Assembly (NCBI RefSeq): GCF_027789125.1
Contig: NZ_JAQFVF010000043.1
Location: forward strand, 1 to 64,000
From: Paenibacillus aestuarii
GTDB lineage: Bacteria; Bacillota; Bacilli; Paenibacillales; NBRC-103111
DNA: 64,000 nt
Reading direction: 5' to 3'
This document shows, piece by piece, positions 8,323 through 16,554 of this stretch. The position numbers and the translations under genes were made by a program. Below the pieces are notes generated by a model. That model saw nothing but the letters and a program-made list of their open reading frames with translations. It was not told the DNA's origin and made no database searches. Numbering within the stretch: the first letter of the stretch is position 1; every line of letters begins with the position of its first letter.

Positions 8323-9518
8323 ATATACTCGTCATTAATGCAGGCAGCTCCTCACTGAAATACCAGTTATTTAATATGGAAAATGATTCGGTGCTGGCAA
8401 AAGGGAAAGTCGAGCGCATCGGCATGGATACCGCCATCGTTACGCATGAACCTGCCGACAAGGCAGAGGCGCGTGAGGTCGGTGAGATTCTGGAGCATAC
8501 GACCGCGATTCGCAAAGTGCTCGAGATGCTGCTGCATGCACAGCACGGCGTGCTTGGCGCGATCGAAGAGATTGACGCCGTCGGCCACCGCGTTGTTCAC
8601 GGAGGCGAGGCGTTCAAGAGCTCCGTCCTCGTCGATGACGAAGTGAAGCGGGAGATCAAGCGCCTCTTCGATCTGGCGCCGCTGCACAACCCGGCGGCGA
8701 TGCTCGGCATCGCGGCGGTGGAAGCGAACATGCCGGGCGTGCCGCAGGCCGTTGTGTTCGACACCGCCTTCCACCAGACGATGCCGGCGCCGGCGTATTT
8801 GTATCCGGTACCAATGGCCTTGTACCGGAAGCACAAAGTGCGCCGTTACGGGTTTCATGGCACGTCGCACAACTACGTCAGCGAACGTGCCGCCGTTTTC
8901 CTCGGCCGCCCGCTGGAGCAGCTGAAGCTCGTGACGTGCCATATCGGCAACGGCGCAAGCTGCGCAGCTATCGTAGGCGGCCGCTCGGTCGATACGAGCA
9001 TGGGCATGACCCCGCTCGAAGGGCTGATGATGGGCACGCGCAGCGGCGATCTCGATCCGGCCATCGTACCTTATGCGATGGGCAAGGAGGATCTGACGCT
9101 GAGCGAGATCAGCTCCATGCTGAACAAGCACAGCGGGCTGCAGGCGATCTCCGGGCTCAGCAGCGATATGCGGGAGATCGTGGAAGCGATGGAAGCGGGC
9201 GATCGCAACGCCAAGCTCGCATTTGACATGTACGAATATCGGATACGTAAATATATCGGGGCATACGCTGCGGCGATGAACGGGCTCGACGCGGTCGTCT
9301 TTACCGCCGGTGTCGGAGAGAATTCGGCGCTGCTGCGCAAAGCCGTGTGCGAGCAGCTGTCGTTCCTCGGCATCGAGTTCGATGAGGAAGCGAACCTCAC
9401 CGGGCGGGGGCTTGAGAAGCGGATCACGAAGCCAGGCTCGAAGGTGGAAGTGCTGGTCATTCCGACCAACGAGGAATGGATGATCGCCCGTGACACTTAC
9501 GCGCTCGTGAAACATTGA
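8319..9518 (+). CDS. ackA: Acetate kinase
   Basis: 399 residues, the full length of the family. Signature segments are NAGSSSLKY near the N-terminus, GHRVVHGGE, FHGTSHNYV, HIGNGASC and the long glycine-rich stretch around MGMTPLEGLMMGTRSGD. The enzyme converts acetyl phosphate and ADP into acetate and ATP. Translation starts at GTG within GTGA, overlapping the stop of hbd, so the two are coupled. There is no pta nearby, and in B. subtilis ackA lies in another neighbourhood. The segment is GC-rich, which opens long false frames on the other strand. Confidence 0.94.
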   Translation: MNILVINAGSSSLKYQLFNMENDSVLAKGKVERIGMDTAIVTHEPADKAEAREVGEILEHTTAIRKVLEMLLHAQHGVLGAIEEIDAVGHRVVHGGEAFKSSVLVDDEVKREIKRLFDLAPLHNPAAMLGIAAVEANMPGVPQAVVFDTAFHQTMPAPAYLYPVPMALYRKHKVRRYGFHGTSHNYVSERAAVFLGRPLEQLKLVTCHIGNGASCAAIVGGRSVDTSMGMTPLEGLMMGTRSGDLDPAIVPYAMGKEDLTLSEISSMLNKHSGLQAISGLSSDMREIVEAMEAGDRNAKLAFDMYEYRIRKYIGAYAAAMNGLDAVVFTAGVGENSALLRKAVCEQLSFLGIEFDEEANLTGRGLEKRITKPGSKVEVLVIPTNEEWMIARDTYALVKH

Positions 9519-9619
9519 ACATCGCATGGAGCAACTGTTTCTTTTGTGGAAATAGTGTACAATAGAGAAGATGTTCATAAACCGGGTTTCCGGTATTTTA
9601 CAGGAGGCATGAAAGAAGT

Positions 9620-10909
9620 ATGAAGTGTACGATCTCAGAAGTTAAACATCACGTTGGCGAATCGGTCACGATTGGCTGCTGGTTAAACAAGAAGCGTTCC
9701 AGCGGAAAGATTCAATTTTTGCAGCTGCGCGACGGTTCCGGATATATACAAGGCGTGGTTGTCAAAAGCGATGTCAGCGAGGAAGCCTGGGAAGCGGCTA
9801 CGAAGCTGACACAAGAAAGCTCGCTTTATGTGACAGGGATTGTCAAAGAAGATACCCGCAGTAAAGGCGGCTTCGAGCTGGAAGTAAACAACGTGCAAAT
9901 CATTCAATTGACGGAAGAATATCCGATCACGCCGAAAGAGCATGGTGTCGACTTCCTGATGGATAACCGCCATCTGTGGATCCGCAGCCCGCGTCAGCGC
10001 GCCGTGCTGGTCATTCGCGCGCAGATCATTCAAGCTGTTCAGCAGTTTTTCAACGAACGCGGCTTCCATCTGGTAGATCCGCCAATTTTGACGCCTTCTT
10101 CTTGCGAAGGTACAACCAATTTGTTCCACACCAAATATTTTGATGAAGACGCCTTCCTGACACAGAGCGGTCAGCTGTACATGGAAGCAGCCGCGATGGC
10201 ATTGGGCAAAGTGTATTCTTTCGGTCCGACGTTCCGTGCCGAGAAATCCAAAACGCGTCGCCACTTGATTGAGTTCTGGATGATCGAGCCGGAGATGGCG
10301 TTCGTCGACCATGAAGAGAATTTGGAAGTGCAGGAGCAGTTTGTTTCCCACATCGTGCAAACGGTTCTGGCGAATTGCAAAGCCGAGCTGGAAACGCTGG
10401 AGCGCGACACGAGCAAGCTGGAGAAAATCACAGGCCGATTTCCGCGGATTACATATGACGATGCTGTTAAATATTTGAAGGATAACGGCCACGAATTCGA
10501 GTGGGGCGAAGATTTTGGCGCGCCGCATGAGACGGCTATTGCATCCCCGTACGAAACGCCGGTATTCATTACGCATTGGCCGACGGAGATTAAAGCGTTC
10601 TACATGAAGCCGGATCCGAACCGTCCTGAAGTTGTGCTTTGTGCGGATATGATCGCTCCAGAAGGCTATGGCGAGATTATCGGCGGCAGTCAGCGGATCG
10701 ACGATCCCGCACTGATGGAGCAGCGCTTCAAGGAGCATGATCTGCCGAACGAGGCGTACCAATGGTACCTCGATTTGCGCAAATACGGCACAGTGCCTCA
10801 CTCCGGCTTCGGACTTGGCCTTGAGCGTACGGTAGCTTGGATTTGCGGCTTGGATCATGTGCGTGAAACCATTCCATTCCCTCGCTTGCTGTACCGCTTG
10901 TATCCGTAA
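9620..10909 (+). CDS. asnS: Asparaginyl-tRNA synthetase
   Basis: 429 residues, class IIb synthetase, attaching asparagine to its tRNA in the cytoplasm. An OB-fold anticodon-binding domain (about 1-105) is followed by the catalytic core with motif 2 around [20 protein letters not shown] and motif 3 [12 protein letters not shown]. Length and the C-terminal ending [11 protein letters not shown] fit Bacillus AsnS rather than the longer AspS. The ATG at 9620 lies 12 bp after AGGAGG; a nearer ATG at 9609 is out of frame. dnaD follows after 42 bp, conserved order with Bacillus. Confidence 0.93.
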   Translation: MKCTISEVKHHVGESVTIGCWLNKKRSSGKIQFLQLRDGSGYIQGVVVKSDVSEEAWEAATKLTQESSLYVTGIVKEDTRSKGGFELEVNNVQIIQLTEEYPITPKEHGVDFLMDNRHLWIRSPRQRAVLVIRAQIIQAVQQFFNERGFHLVDPPILTPSSCEGTTNLFHTKYFDEDAFLTQSGQLYMEAAAMALGKVYSFGPTFRAEKSKTRRHLIEFWMIEPEMAFVDHEENLEVQEQFVSHIVQTVLANCKAELETLERDTSKLEKITGRFPRITYDDAVKYLKDNGHEFEWGEDFGAPHETAIASPYETPVFITHWPTEIKAFYMKPDPNRPEVVLCADMIAPEGYGEIIGGSQRIDDPALMEQRFKEHDLPNEAYQWYLDLRKYGTVPHSGFGLGLERTVAWICGLDHVRETIPFPRLLYRLYP

Positions 10910-10951
10910 TAAGGTGGATAGACCGCAGGTATTAAGGGGGGAACGACTCGG

Positions 10952-11632
10952 ATGAGCAAACTGGACATACAACGCAGACAACTGGAATCCGCTCTCCTGA
11001 TCGGCGTGCGAGAGGGGAGCGTGGGCGTCCCGACCCTTCTCTTGAAGCATTACCGTGCGTTATCATTGACCGAAATCGATGTCATGACGATTATTCACTT
11101 GCTTGCTTTTGTGGAAAAGGAAAAGAAAGATTTTCCGACGATTGAGGAAATTCAATCGCGCATGGCGGCTTCGCCAGACCAAGTGATCGCTAGCCTGCAG
11201 AAGCTGCTGCACGATCAGTTCATTGCCATCGACGAGGAAACGGATCTGGCGACAGACATACGGATTGAACGGTACAACTTGTCCTCGTTGTACAGCAAGC
11301 TGGCGCAGCATGTCATTGAGCTTGAGGCAGCCGCGCTTACGGCGCCGCGCGCGCCAGTGGCCAGCGATGCTGCATTCAAGGACATTTTCAGCACCTTCGA
11401 ACAAGAGTTCGCACGGCCGCTTACGCCCATGGAGCTGGAAACGATCAGCGGTTGGCTGGACAAAGACCGTTACCGCGAAGATCTCATTCTTACCGCCTTG
11501 AAAGAGGCTGTTTTCGCCGGTAAAGTATATTTCCGCTACATCGACCGGATTTTGCTCGAATGGAGCCGCAATCGGGTTGCCACCGTGGAACAGGCGAAAG
11601 AATATTCGCAGCGATACCGGCAGTCGAGATAA
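10952..11632 (+). CDS. dnaD: DnaD replication initiation protein
   Basis: 226 residues with a winged-helix N-terminal part (DnaD_N) and the C-terminal DnaB_2 domain, recognised by the YIDRILLEW motif near the end. DnaD acts with DnaB and DnaI in loading the replicative helicase at oriC and in restart. It follows asnS as in Bacillus, but nth, the normal next gene, is absent here and lies at 35 kb. A strong terminator follows. The ATG at 10952 sits behind a GGGGGGAA site. Confidence 0.9.
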   Translation: MSKLDIQRRQLESALLIGVREGSVGVPTLLLKHYRALSLTEIDVMTIIHLLAFVEKEKKDFPTIEEIQSRMAASPDQVIASLQKLLHDQFIAIDEETDLATDIRIERYNLSSLYSKLAQHVIELEAAALTAPRAPVASDAAFKDIFSTFEQEFARPLTPMELETISGWLDKDRYREDLILTALKEAVFAGKVYFRYIDRILLEWSRNRVATVEQAKEYSQRYRQSR

Positions 11633-11640
11633 CGGAATGA

Positions 11641-11679
11641 ACGTCCTGATTTCCCACGTGGAAGTCAGGGCGTTTTTTT
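11641..11679 (+). terminator. Terminator after dnaD
   Basis: ACGTCCTGATTTCC pairs with GGAAGTCAGGGCGT across a short loop and is followed by seven T. Confidence 0.9.
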
Positions 11680-11692
11680 ATAGCGTCAGCAC

Positions 11693-11732
11693 AAAAAAAA
11701 TCAGGCCAACCTCCATTGGGGAGATAGCCTGA
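11693..11732 (-). terminator. Terminator after mtnB
   Basis: On the minus strand TCAGGC and GCCTGA form the outer stem, with CTCC and GGAG pairing inside, followed by eight T. It ends the pro-mtn gene string. Confidence 0.85.
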
Positions 11733-11746
11733 CTTGATTAAGAGCA

Positions 11747-12385
11747 TTAAGCTTTGAACAGCAAATGCGAGCGATACACATACTCAAACAGGAATTCAAA
11801 AGCTTCCAAGTGGCGCTTCGCTTCAAAAGCGTTCGCTCCCCAAGCGTAAATGCCGTGTTTGCGCAGCACAATACCAGGAATACGAGGGACGATTGCGCTT
11901 TCTACCAGCTCGGCGATCCGTGGAATTTCCGCGTAGTTAGGCAAAATCGGGATATCGATGTGGGCTTCTTCCTCCCAGATGTTGAACGCCTTAATCAGTT
12001 CGACGCCATCCACCGGAATGCTGCCGCGTTCCCCATAAAGCTCTGAAACGAGATTGTTAAAAATCGTATGTACGTGAAAAATAGCGCCAGCACCGGTTAA
12101 ACGGTAAATTTCGCTGTGAATCAGCGTTTCTGCAGAAGGCTTGAGACTTGTCGCTTCCGTCGGTTTGCCTTTCTCATTCACGAGCAAAAAGTCTTCCGGC
12201 GTCTGCACGGATTTATCTTTTCCGCTCGAAGTGATGGCAAATGTAAACACATCAGGATCGAATCCGCCTACACGTACGGAAAGATTGCCGCTTGTAGCCG
12301 GGAACCAGCCTCTAGCGGCCAAGTTAGCCTTGATGTCACGCAATTCAGCGAATGCGCGCTGTTTCTCCTCCAATAAAATACTCAT
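11747..12385 (-). CDS. mtnB: Methylthioribulose-1-phosphate dehydratase
   Basis: 212 residues of the class II aldolase/adducin fold. MtnB dehydrates 5-methylthioribulose 1-phosphate in methionine salvage. Zinc-binding residues are visible in FHVHTIF and in the C-terminal RKHGIYAWG segment; ATSGNLSVR is the phosphate-binding turn. Its ATG overlaps the stop of mtnX (ATGA), so it is coupled to it. It is the last gene of the string before the terminator. mtnD, the dioxygenase that normally completes mtnWXBD, is not next to it and not in the window. Confidence 0.92.
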   Translation of the reverse strand: MSILLEEKQRAFAELRDIKANLAARGWFPATSGNLSVRVGGFDPDVFTFAITSSGKDKSVQTPEDFLLVNEKGKPTEATSLKPSAETLIHSEIYRLTGAGAIFHVHTIFNNLVSELYGERGSIPVDGVELIKAFNIWEEEAHIDIPILPNYAEIPRIAELVESAIVPRIPGIVLRKHGIYAWGANAFEAKRHLEAFEFLFEYVYRSHLLFKA

Positions 12386-13044
12386 CGAACCGGTTCAGCC
12401 TCCAATTGCTTCATAATATCAAAAAACGTTTCAAACGGATAATATGCATATCCTTTTTCTTTGCACAGATCAATCAGGTGGCTTCTAGCAAAGATCGTAT
12501 CCACCAGCTTCGCGCCTTCAAAGTCGGAGATGCTGTCACCGATCAGAATGCGCTCATAGCGGTTCGCATCGTAGGAGCGAATGATGCTTGTCTTGCACAT
12601 GCCGCAATCCGCTTGGCAATGCGCGTCGCACTTATTCGGCCAGAGAATTTCGATCGTGCTGCCTTCGAAGGAGCTGGCGTTGCAGAAAATGTTCTCGTTC
12701 GCGATCGGGAACGGCTTCAACAGCGGATAGATGAAGAAATCAATGCCGCCGCTGGTAACGAGCAGCTTAATGCCGTTGTCTTGGCAATAGCTGACAAATT
12801 CGCCGAAGCCGTCGCGGATGATTGCATTTTGAATGGCATAGCTAACGATTTCTTCTTTGCGGGAAGCGGGAAATAGCGCAAACATTGCGCCAACCGTCTC
12901 ACGCAGCGACAATTTTTTATCTACCAGCTGTTGCACCAAATCTTCCCAGCCCGGCGGGTTGAAATGTTTCATAATCGCTACGATGTTGTCGCTCACGGTA
13001 ATCGTGCCGTCGAAATCGCAGAAAATAATTCGTTCCTTCTTCAT
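12382..13044 (-). CDS. mtnX: 2-hydroxy-3-keto-5-methylthiopentenyl-1-phosphate phosphatase
   Basis: 220 residues, HAD superfamily phosphatase. The nucleophile motif CDFDGTIT lies near residue 10 and GDSISDFEGAK near 165. The cysteine cluster around CDAHCQADCGMC is typical of the Bacillus MtnX proteins. The enzyme removes phosphate from the MtnW product. I place the start at 13044, where ATGA overlaps the mtnW stop with GGGGGAT upstream; an ATG 5 codons earlier is also in frame. Confidence 0.92.
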   Translation of the reverse strand: MKKERIIFCDFDGTITVSDNIVAIMKHFNPPGWEDLVQQLVDKKLSLRETVGAMFALFPASRKEEIVSYAIQNAIIRDGFGEFVSYCQDNGIKLLVTSGGIDFFIYPLLKPFPIANENIFCNASSFEGSTIEILWPNKCDAHCQADCGMCKTSIIRSYDANRYERILIGDSISDFEGAKLVDTIFARSHLIDLCKEKGYAYYPFETFFDIMKQLEAEPVR

Positions 13045-14309
13045 TCTTTGATCCCCCAAGTGTCAATAGCTGCTTTCAGTTCTGGATGATTGTTGGCATA
13101 GTCGCGTAGGGTGATCCCTTGCAAGGTTGCGTCAATCGCTTGACGGAACGCTTGTCCGCCGGCGATCGTGCCCAGCGGATGACCGTGAATGCCGCCACCG
13201 GCATTGACAACAACATCGCCGCCAAAGTCACGCAGGATCAGCGGCACGAGCCCTGGATGAATGCCAGCCGATGGCACAGGAAAACTGGCAGCCAGCTTCA
13301 AGTCCGTATCCGATGCGGCGCCGTAGGCATAATCGCGGTGCAAATCATTCGTGAGCAGCACCTGCTTGATCGCCAAGTTTTCTTCTCGCGGCATCACGAC
13401 AGAGCCGTACGGAGAAGGGAACAGCACCAGGTCCGCACCGGCGAGACGCATAAGCTTGCCGAGCAGCACGGAAGCGGAGATGCCGTAATGCGGCGACGGA
13501 TACGTCGCGCCTGCCATAGCGGGATGCGCCATGATCGGAATGTTGATCTCCGGATCTGCGCTAAGCGCTTGCAGGACGTCAAATCCGTAAGCCAGCACGT
13601 TGAACAGCAAAGCGTTCGCTCCCGCACGAATCGCCTTCTTGGCTTGTTCGGCGAGTTGGAACGTCGGGCCGGTCAAGTTGACAGCGTAGAGCAGCTTTTG
13701 ACCGGTTTCTTTTGTCGCTTGCTCAGCGGCTTCAAGACAGACCTCGATGCGTTTCTCCAGCGGCGTCAACGGATTTTCGAATAAAATCTCGTCATCCTTG
13801 ATCAAATCAACGCCGCCGGCAGCCTGCAAGTAAAACTGCTCGCGCAGCGCAGGCAGCTCATAGCCGACGACAGATTTAAAAATACTCATCAATAGCGGAC
13901 GATCATGTACGCCTAACAGGTCGCGCACACCTTGCATGCCGAATTTAGGACCGGCGAAGCCGGCCATAAATCCAGGGGAGAAGTTCAGGTCGATCAGCTT
14001 GATTTTGCCGTCCATGGACAGCTTGCCGAATACCGTCACGAGCAGCGCGGGGATATCCCGGCTGAAATTAACGTCCGGATAGGCGATTTGGATGTCCGCA
14101 TAGCGCTCGGACGGCGGCTGTCCGGGAGCAGGCTCATGGACTTCAACAGCGACCACTTTACCCAAATGCTTCTCCATCTGCGCTTTTTGCGCTTCCGGCA
14201 GCTCCGTCCAGCTGCCAACCGTCAAGCCGACGGCGATGCCGGTCGCTTTTTTATGAAAATCGGCCTTCTCGTCGAAACACCGATATGTAGCTAAGCAATA
14301 TGCGCTCAT
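13041..14309 (-). CDS. mtnW: 2,3-diketo-5-methylthiopentyl-1-phosphate enolase (RuBisCO-like protein)
   Basis: 422 residues of the RuBisCO-like protein family that enolises the diketo intermediate of methionine salvage. The loop with the lysine that is carbamylated in RuBisCO is visible as GGVDLIKDDE, and the phosphate-binding AGGGIHGHP lies near the C-terminus. The start at 14309 is chosen because AGGTGA precedes it; an in-frame ATG 13 codons upstream encodes residues foreign to the family. Only 51 bp separate it from proC on the same strand, with no terminator or SAM riboswitch visible, so it appears to ride on the proline operon. Confidence 0.92.
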   Translation of the reverse strand: MSAYCLATYRCFDEKADFHKKATGIAVGLTVGSWTELPEAQKAQMEKHLGKVVAVEVHEPAPGQPPSERYADIQIAYPDVNFSRDIPALLVTVFGKLSMDGKIKLIDLNFSPGFMAGFAGPKFGMQGVRDLLGVHDRPLLMSIFKSVVGYELPALREQFYLQAAGGVDLIKDDEILFENPLTPLEKRIEVCLEAAEQATKETGQKLLYAVNLTGPTFQLAEQAKKAIRAGANALLFNVLAYGFDVLQALSADPEINIPIMAHPAMAGATYPSPHYGISASVLLGKLMRLAGADLVLFPSPYGSVVMPREENLAIKQVLLTNDLHRDYAYGAASDTDLKLAASFPVPSAGIHPGLVPLILRDFGGDVVVNAGGGIHGHPLGTIAGGQAFRQAIDATLQGITLRDYANNHPELKAAIDTWGIKE

Positions 14310-14360
14310 TGTTCTAATTTCACCTGCTTCAAATAATATGAGCAGCAACCATGAAGATGG

Positions 14361-15221
14361 TTACGCTTGTGTGCTTTGGGCTGCGATTGCATCGCCCATT
14401 TCTTTGGAGCGTTCCCCGGAGCGGGCTACAGCGCGCGAGACGGCTTCGCCGAAGTCGTACTGGTCCAGCACTTGGATGGACGCATGAGTGGCACCATTAG
14501 GCGAAGTGACCTTGCGGCGCAGTTCTGCCGGATCTTCTCCGGTTAACTTGACCATGTTGGCGGCGCCGAGCACCGTTTGCAGCGTCAACTCGCGCGCGGT
14601 TTCCTCTGTAAGCCCGCCTTCAATGCCGGCCTTCGTCATCGCTTCCATGAGATAATACACGTAAGCAGGGCCGCTGCCGGATACACCGGTTAGGATTTCC
14701 ATTTTGTCCTCTTCAATCACGCTTACGATGCCAACGGCTTCAAACATGTCAATAGCAAGCTGCTGGTTGGCAGGCGTGACGGTGGAAGAGAAGCACATGC
14801 CTGTGGCGCCTAAGCCGATCGTGCTGGACGTATTCGGCATCGTACGGACAATTGGCATGCGCGTCGCCAGCAAGCGCTCGATCTTGTCGGTCGTAAGGCC
14901 GGCGATGACGGAGATGAGCAGCTGTTCTTCACGGAAAAGCGGCTTCAAATCTTGGAACGACGTTTCCACATCTTTCGGCTTCATGCAAAGGACGACGACG
15001 TCAGCTTCGCGGATATAAGCTTCCCGGGTCTGCGCATCGTTCGTCGTGTGGACGCCGTACTGCGCGCGGAGCTGTTCCATGCGCTCCTGATTCGCGCGGT
15101 TCATGACATACAGCTGCTGCGGGCTGGCGACCTTGCGTTCGATCAGGCCGCGGAAGATGGCCTCCGCCATCGAGCCTGCGCCGACAAAAGCAATTTTAAC
15201 TTGAGATAATAAATTCGACAT
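14361..15221 (-). CDS. proC: Pyrroline-5-carboxylate reductase
   Basis: 286 residues. It reduces 1-pyrroline-5-carboxylate to proline with NAD(P)H, the last step of proline synthesis. The Rossmann motif FVGAGSMAEAI near residue 12 and the conserved SGSGPAYVYYLMEAM near 180 are diagnostic, as is the C-terminal TSPNGATHASI. AAGGAGGA precedes the ATG. It is the fourth gene of the T-box-controlled order proB-proS-proA-proC, 70 bp after proA. Confidence 0.94.
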   Translation of the reverse strand: MSNLLSQVKIAFVGAGSMAEAIFRGLIERKVASPQQLYVMNRANQERMEQLRAQYGVHTTNDAQTREAYIREADVVVLCMKPKDVETSFQDLKPLFREEQLLISVIAGLTTDKIERLLATRMPIVRTMPNTSSTIGLGATGMCFSSTVTPANQQLAIDMFEAVGIVSVIEEDKMEILTGVSGSGPAYVYYLMEAMTKAGIEGGLTEETARELTLQTVLGAANMVKLTGEDPAELRRKVTSPNGATHASIQVLDQYDFGEAVSRAVARSGERSKEMGDAIAAQSTQA

Positions 15222-15291
15222 GAGTTTTCCTCCTTATGATTGCAATAGCCTGAATAGGGGGCGGCAGATCCGCCGGAATTAACGGGATTCG

Positions 15292-16539
15292 CTATTCGCG
15301 GATTTGGCCGTTTCCATAAATGCGGTATTTGGTTGAAGTCAGCGCTGGCAATCCCATCGGACCGCGAGCGTGCAGCTTCTGCGTGGAAATGCCGATTTCG
15401 GCGCCAAAGCCGAATTCGAAGCCGTCTGTGAAGCGTGTTGACGCGTTATGATAGACCGCTGCGGCATCGACTTCCTGCAGGAATACGCTGGCGTTCTCCG
15501 CATGTTCGGTGACAATGCACTCGGAGTGCATGGTCCCGTACGTCCGGATGTGCGTCAAAGCCTCATCCAAATTTTGCACGATTTTCACATTTAGAATGTA
15601 ATCCCCATATTCCGTGCCCCAATCGCCGGCTTCTGCTTGCTTCATGGAAGGAACTAGCGTCCGTGCGCGTTCATCGCCCCGCAATTCGACGCGGGCTGCT
15701 TCAAAAGCCACGGCCAGCGCGTCTAAATGCTGTTCAGCGAAAGCCTTATGCACCAGCATCGTCTCCATGGAATTGCAAACGGAAGGACGCTGAGCTTTGG
15801 CATTGACCGCGATGCGGATCGCCATGTCGAGCTGTGCACTTTCATCAATAAAAGTATGACATACACCTGCGCCCGTTTCAATGACAGGCACCGAAGCGTT
15901 ATTGACAACATTTTGAATTAGCGAATGGCCGCCTCGTGGAATAAGAACGTCAATCAACCCGTTCAATTTGAGCATTTCATCGACCGACGAGCGGTCCGGA
16001 TTCAATATAAGCTGCAGAGCGTCCATCGGAATCGCCGAGCGGCTGAGGGCGCCATGAAGCACTTCGACAATTTTTTCATTGGAAAATAGAGCTGAAGAGC
16101 CGCCGCGCAAAACGACCGCGTTGCCTGTTTTCAGGCATAAGCCTGCTGCATCGACAGTCACGTTCGGTCTAGCTTCATAAATAATGCCGATGACGCCGAG
16201 CGGGACGCGGATTTTTTGGATATGCAGCCCATTCGGGCGATCGAACGATTCGAGCGTGTCGCCGATTGGATCCGGCAGCTCGGTGATTTGCCGCAAGCCG
16301 TCAGCCATGGCAGCAATACGCCCTTCGTTCAGCGCAAGCCGGTCGAGGAGGGAGGCACTGAGACCATTTTCTTTGCCCCGCTGCAAATCTTTGGCATTCG
16401 CTTCAATAATGGCTGCTTGCTCTGTGATCAGGCTGTCGGCCATCAGCAGTAAAGCAGCGTTTTTTTGCTCGGTGGTCAAGCTGCCCATTTGGCGGGCGGC
16501 TTGTTTGGCGAGCTTGGATTTCTGTACAACTTCACTCAT
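15292..16539 (-). CDS. proA: Gamma-glutamyl phosphate reductase
   Basis: 415 residues of the aldehyde dehydrogenase superfamily. It reduces gamma-glutamyl phosphate to glutamate semialdehyde with NADPH. The catalytic cysteine lies in RPSVCNSMETMLVH near residue 255; EARPNVTVDAAGLC and GRGGS-like RGGSSALFSNEK are family segments. TAGGAGG precedes the ATG. It is 15 bp downstream of proS and so part of the same transcript. Confidence 0.94.
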   Translation of the reverse strand: MSEVVQKSKLAKQAARQMGSLTTEQKNAALLLMADSLITEQAAIIEANAKDLQRGKENGLSASLLDRLALNEGRIAAMADGLRQITELPDPIGDTLESFDRPNGLHIQKIRVPLGVIGIIYEARPNVTVDAAGLCLKTGNAVVLRGGSSALFSNEKIVEVLHGALSRSAIPMDALQLILNPDRSSVDEMLKLNGLIDVLIPRGGHSLIQNVVNNASVPVIETGAGVCHTFIDESAQLDMAIRIAVNAKAQRPSVCNSMETMLVHKAFAEQHLDALAVAFEAARVELRGDERARTLVPSMKQAEAGDWGTEYGDYILNVKIVQNLDEALTHIRTYGTMHSECIVTEHAENASVFLQEVDAAAVYHNASTRFTDGFEFGFGAEIGISTQKLHARGPMGLPALTSTKYRIYGNGQIRE

Positions 16540-16554
16540 GGGAAAACCTCCTAA

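Noticed and set aside
8367-9578. 403-codon frame antisense to ackA
   Set aside because: Caused by GC-rich third positions; the plus strand encodes a complete acetate kinase.
9683-11050. 455-codon frame antisense to asnS
   Set aside because: Opposite a clear AsnRS; composition is Arg/His/Gln-rich and matches no family.
14310-14360. SAM (S-box) riboswitch ahead of mtnW
   Set aside because: The gap is only 51 bp and has none of the conserved S-box helices.
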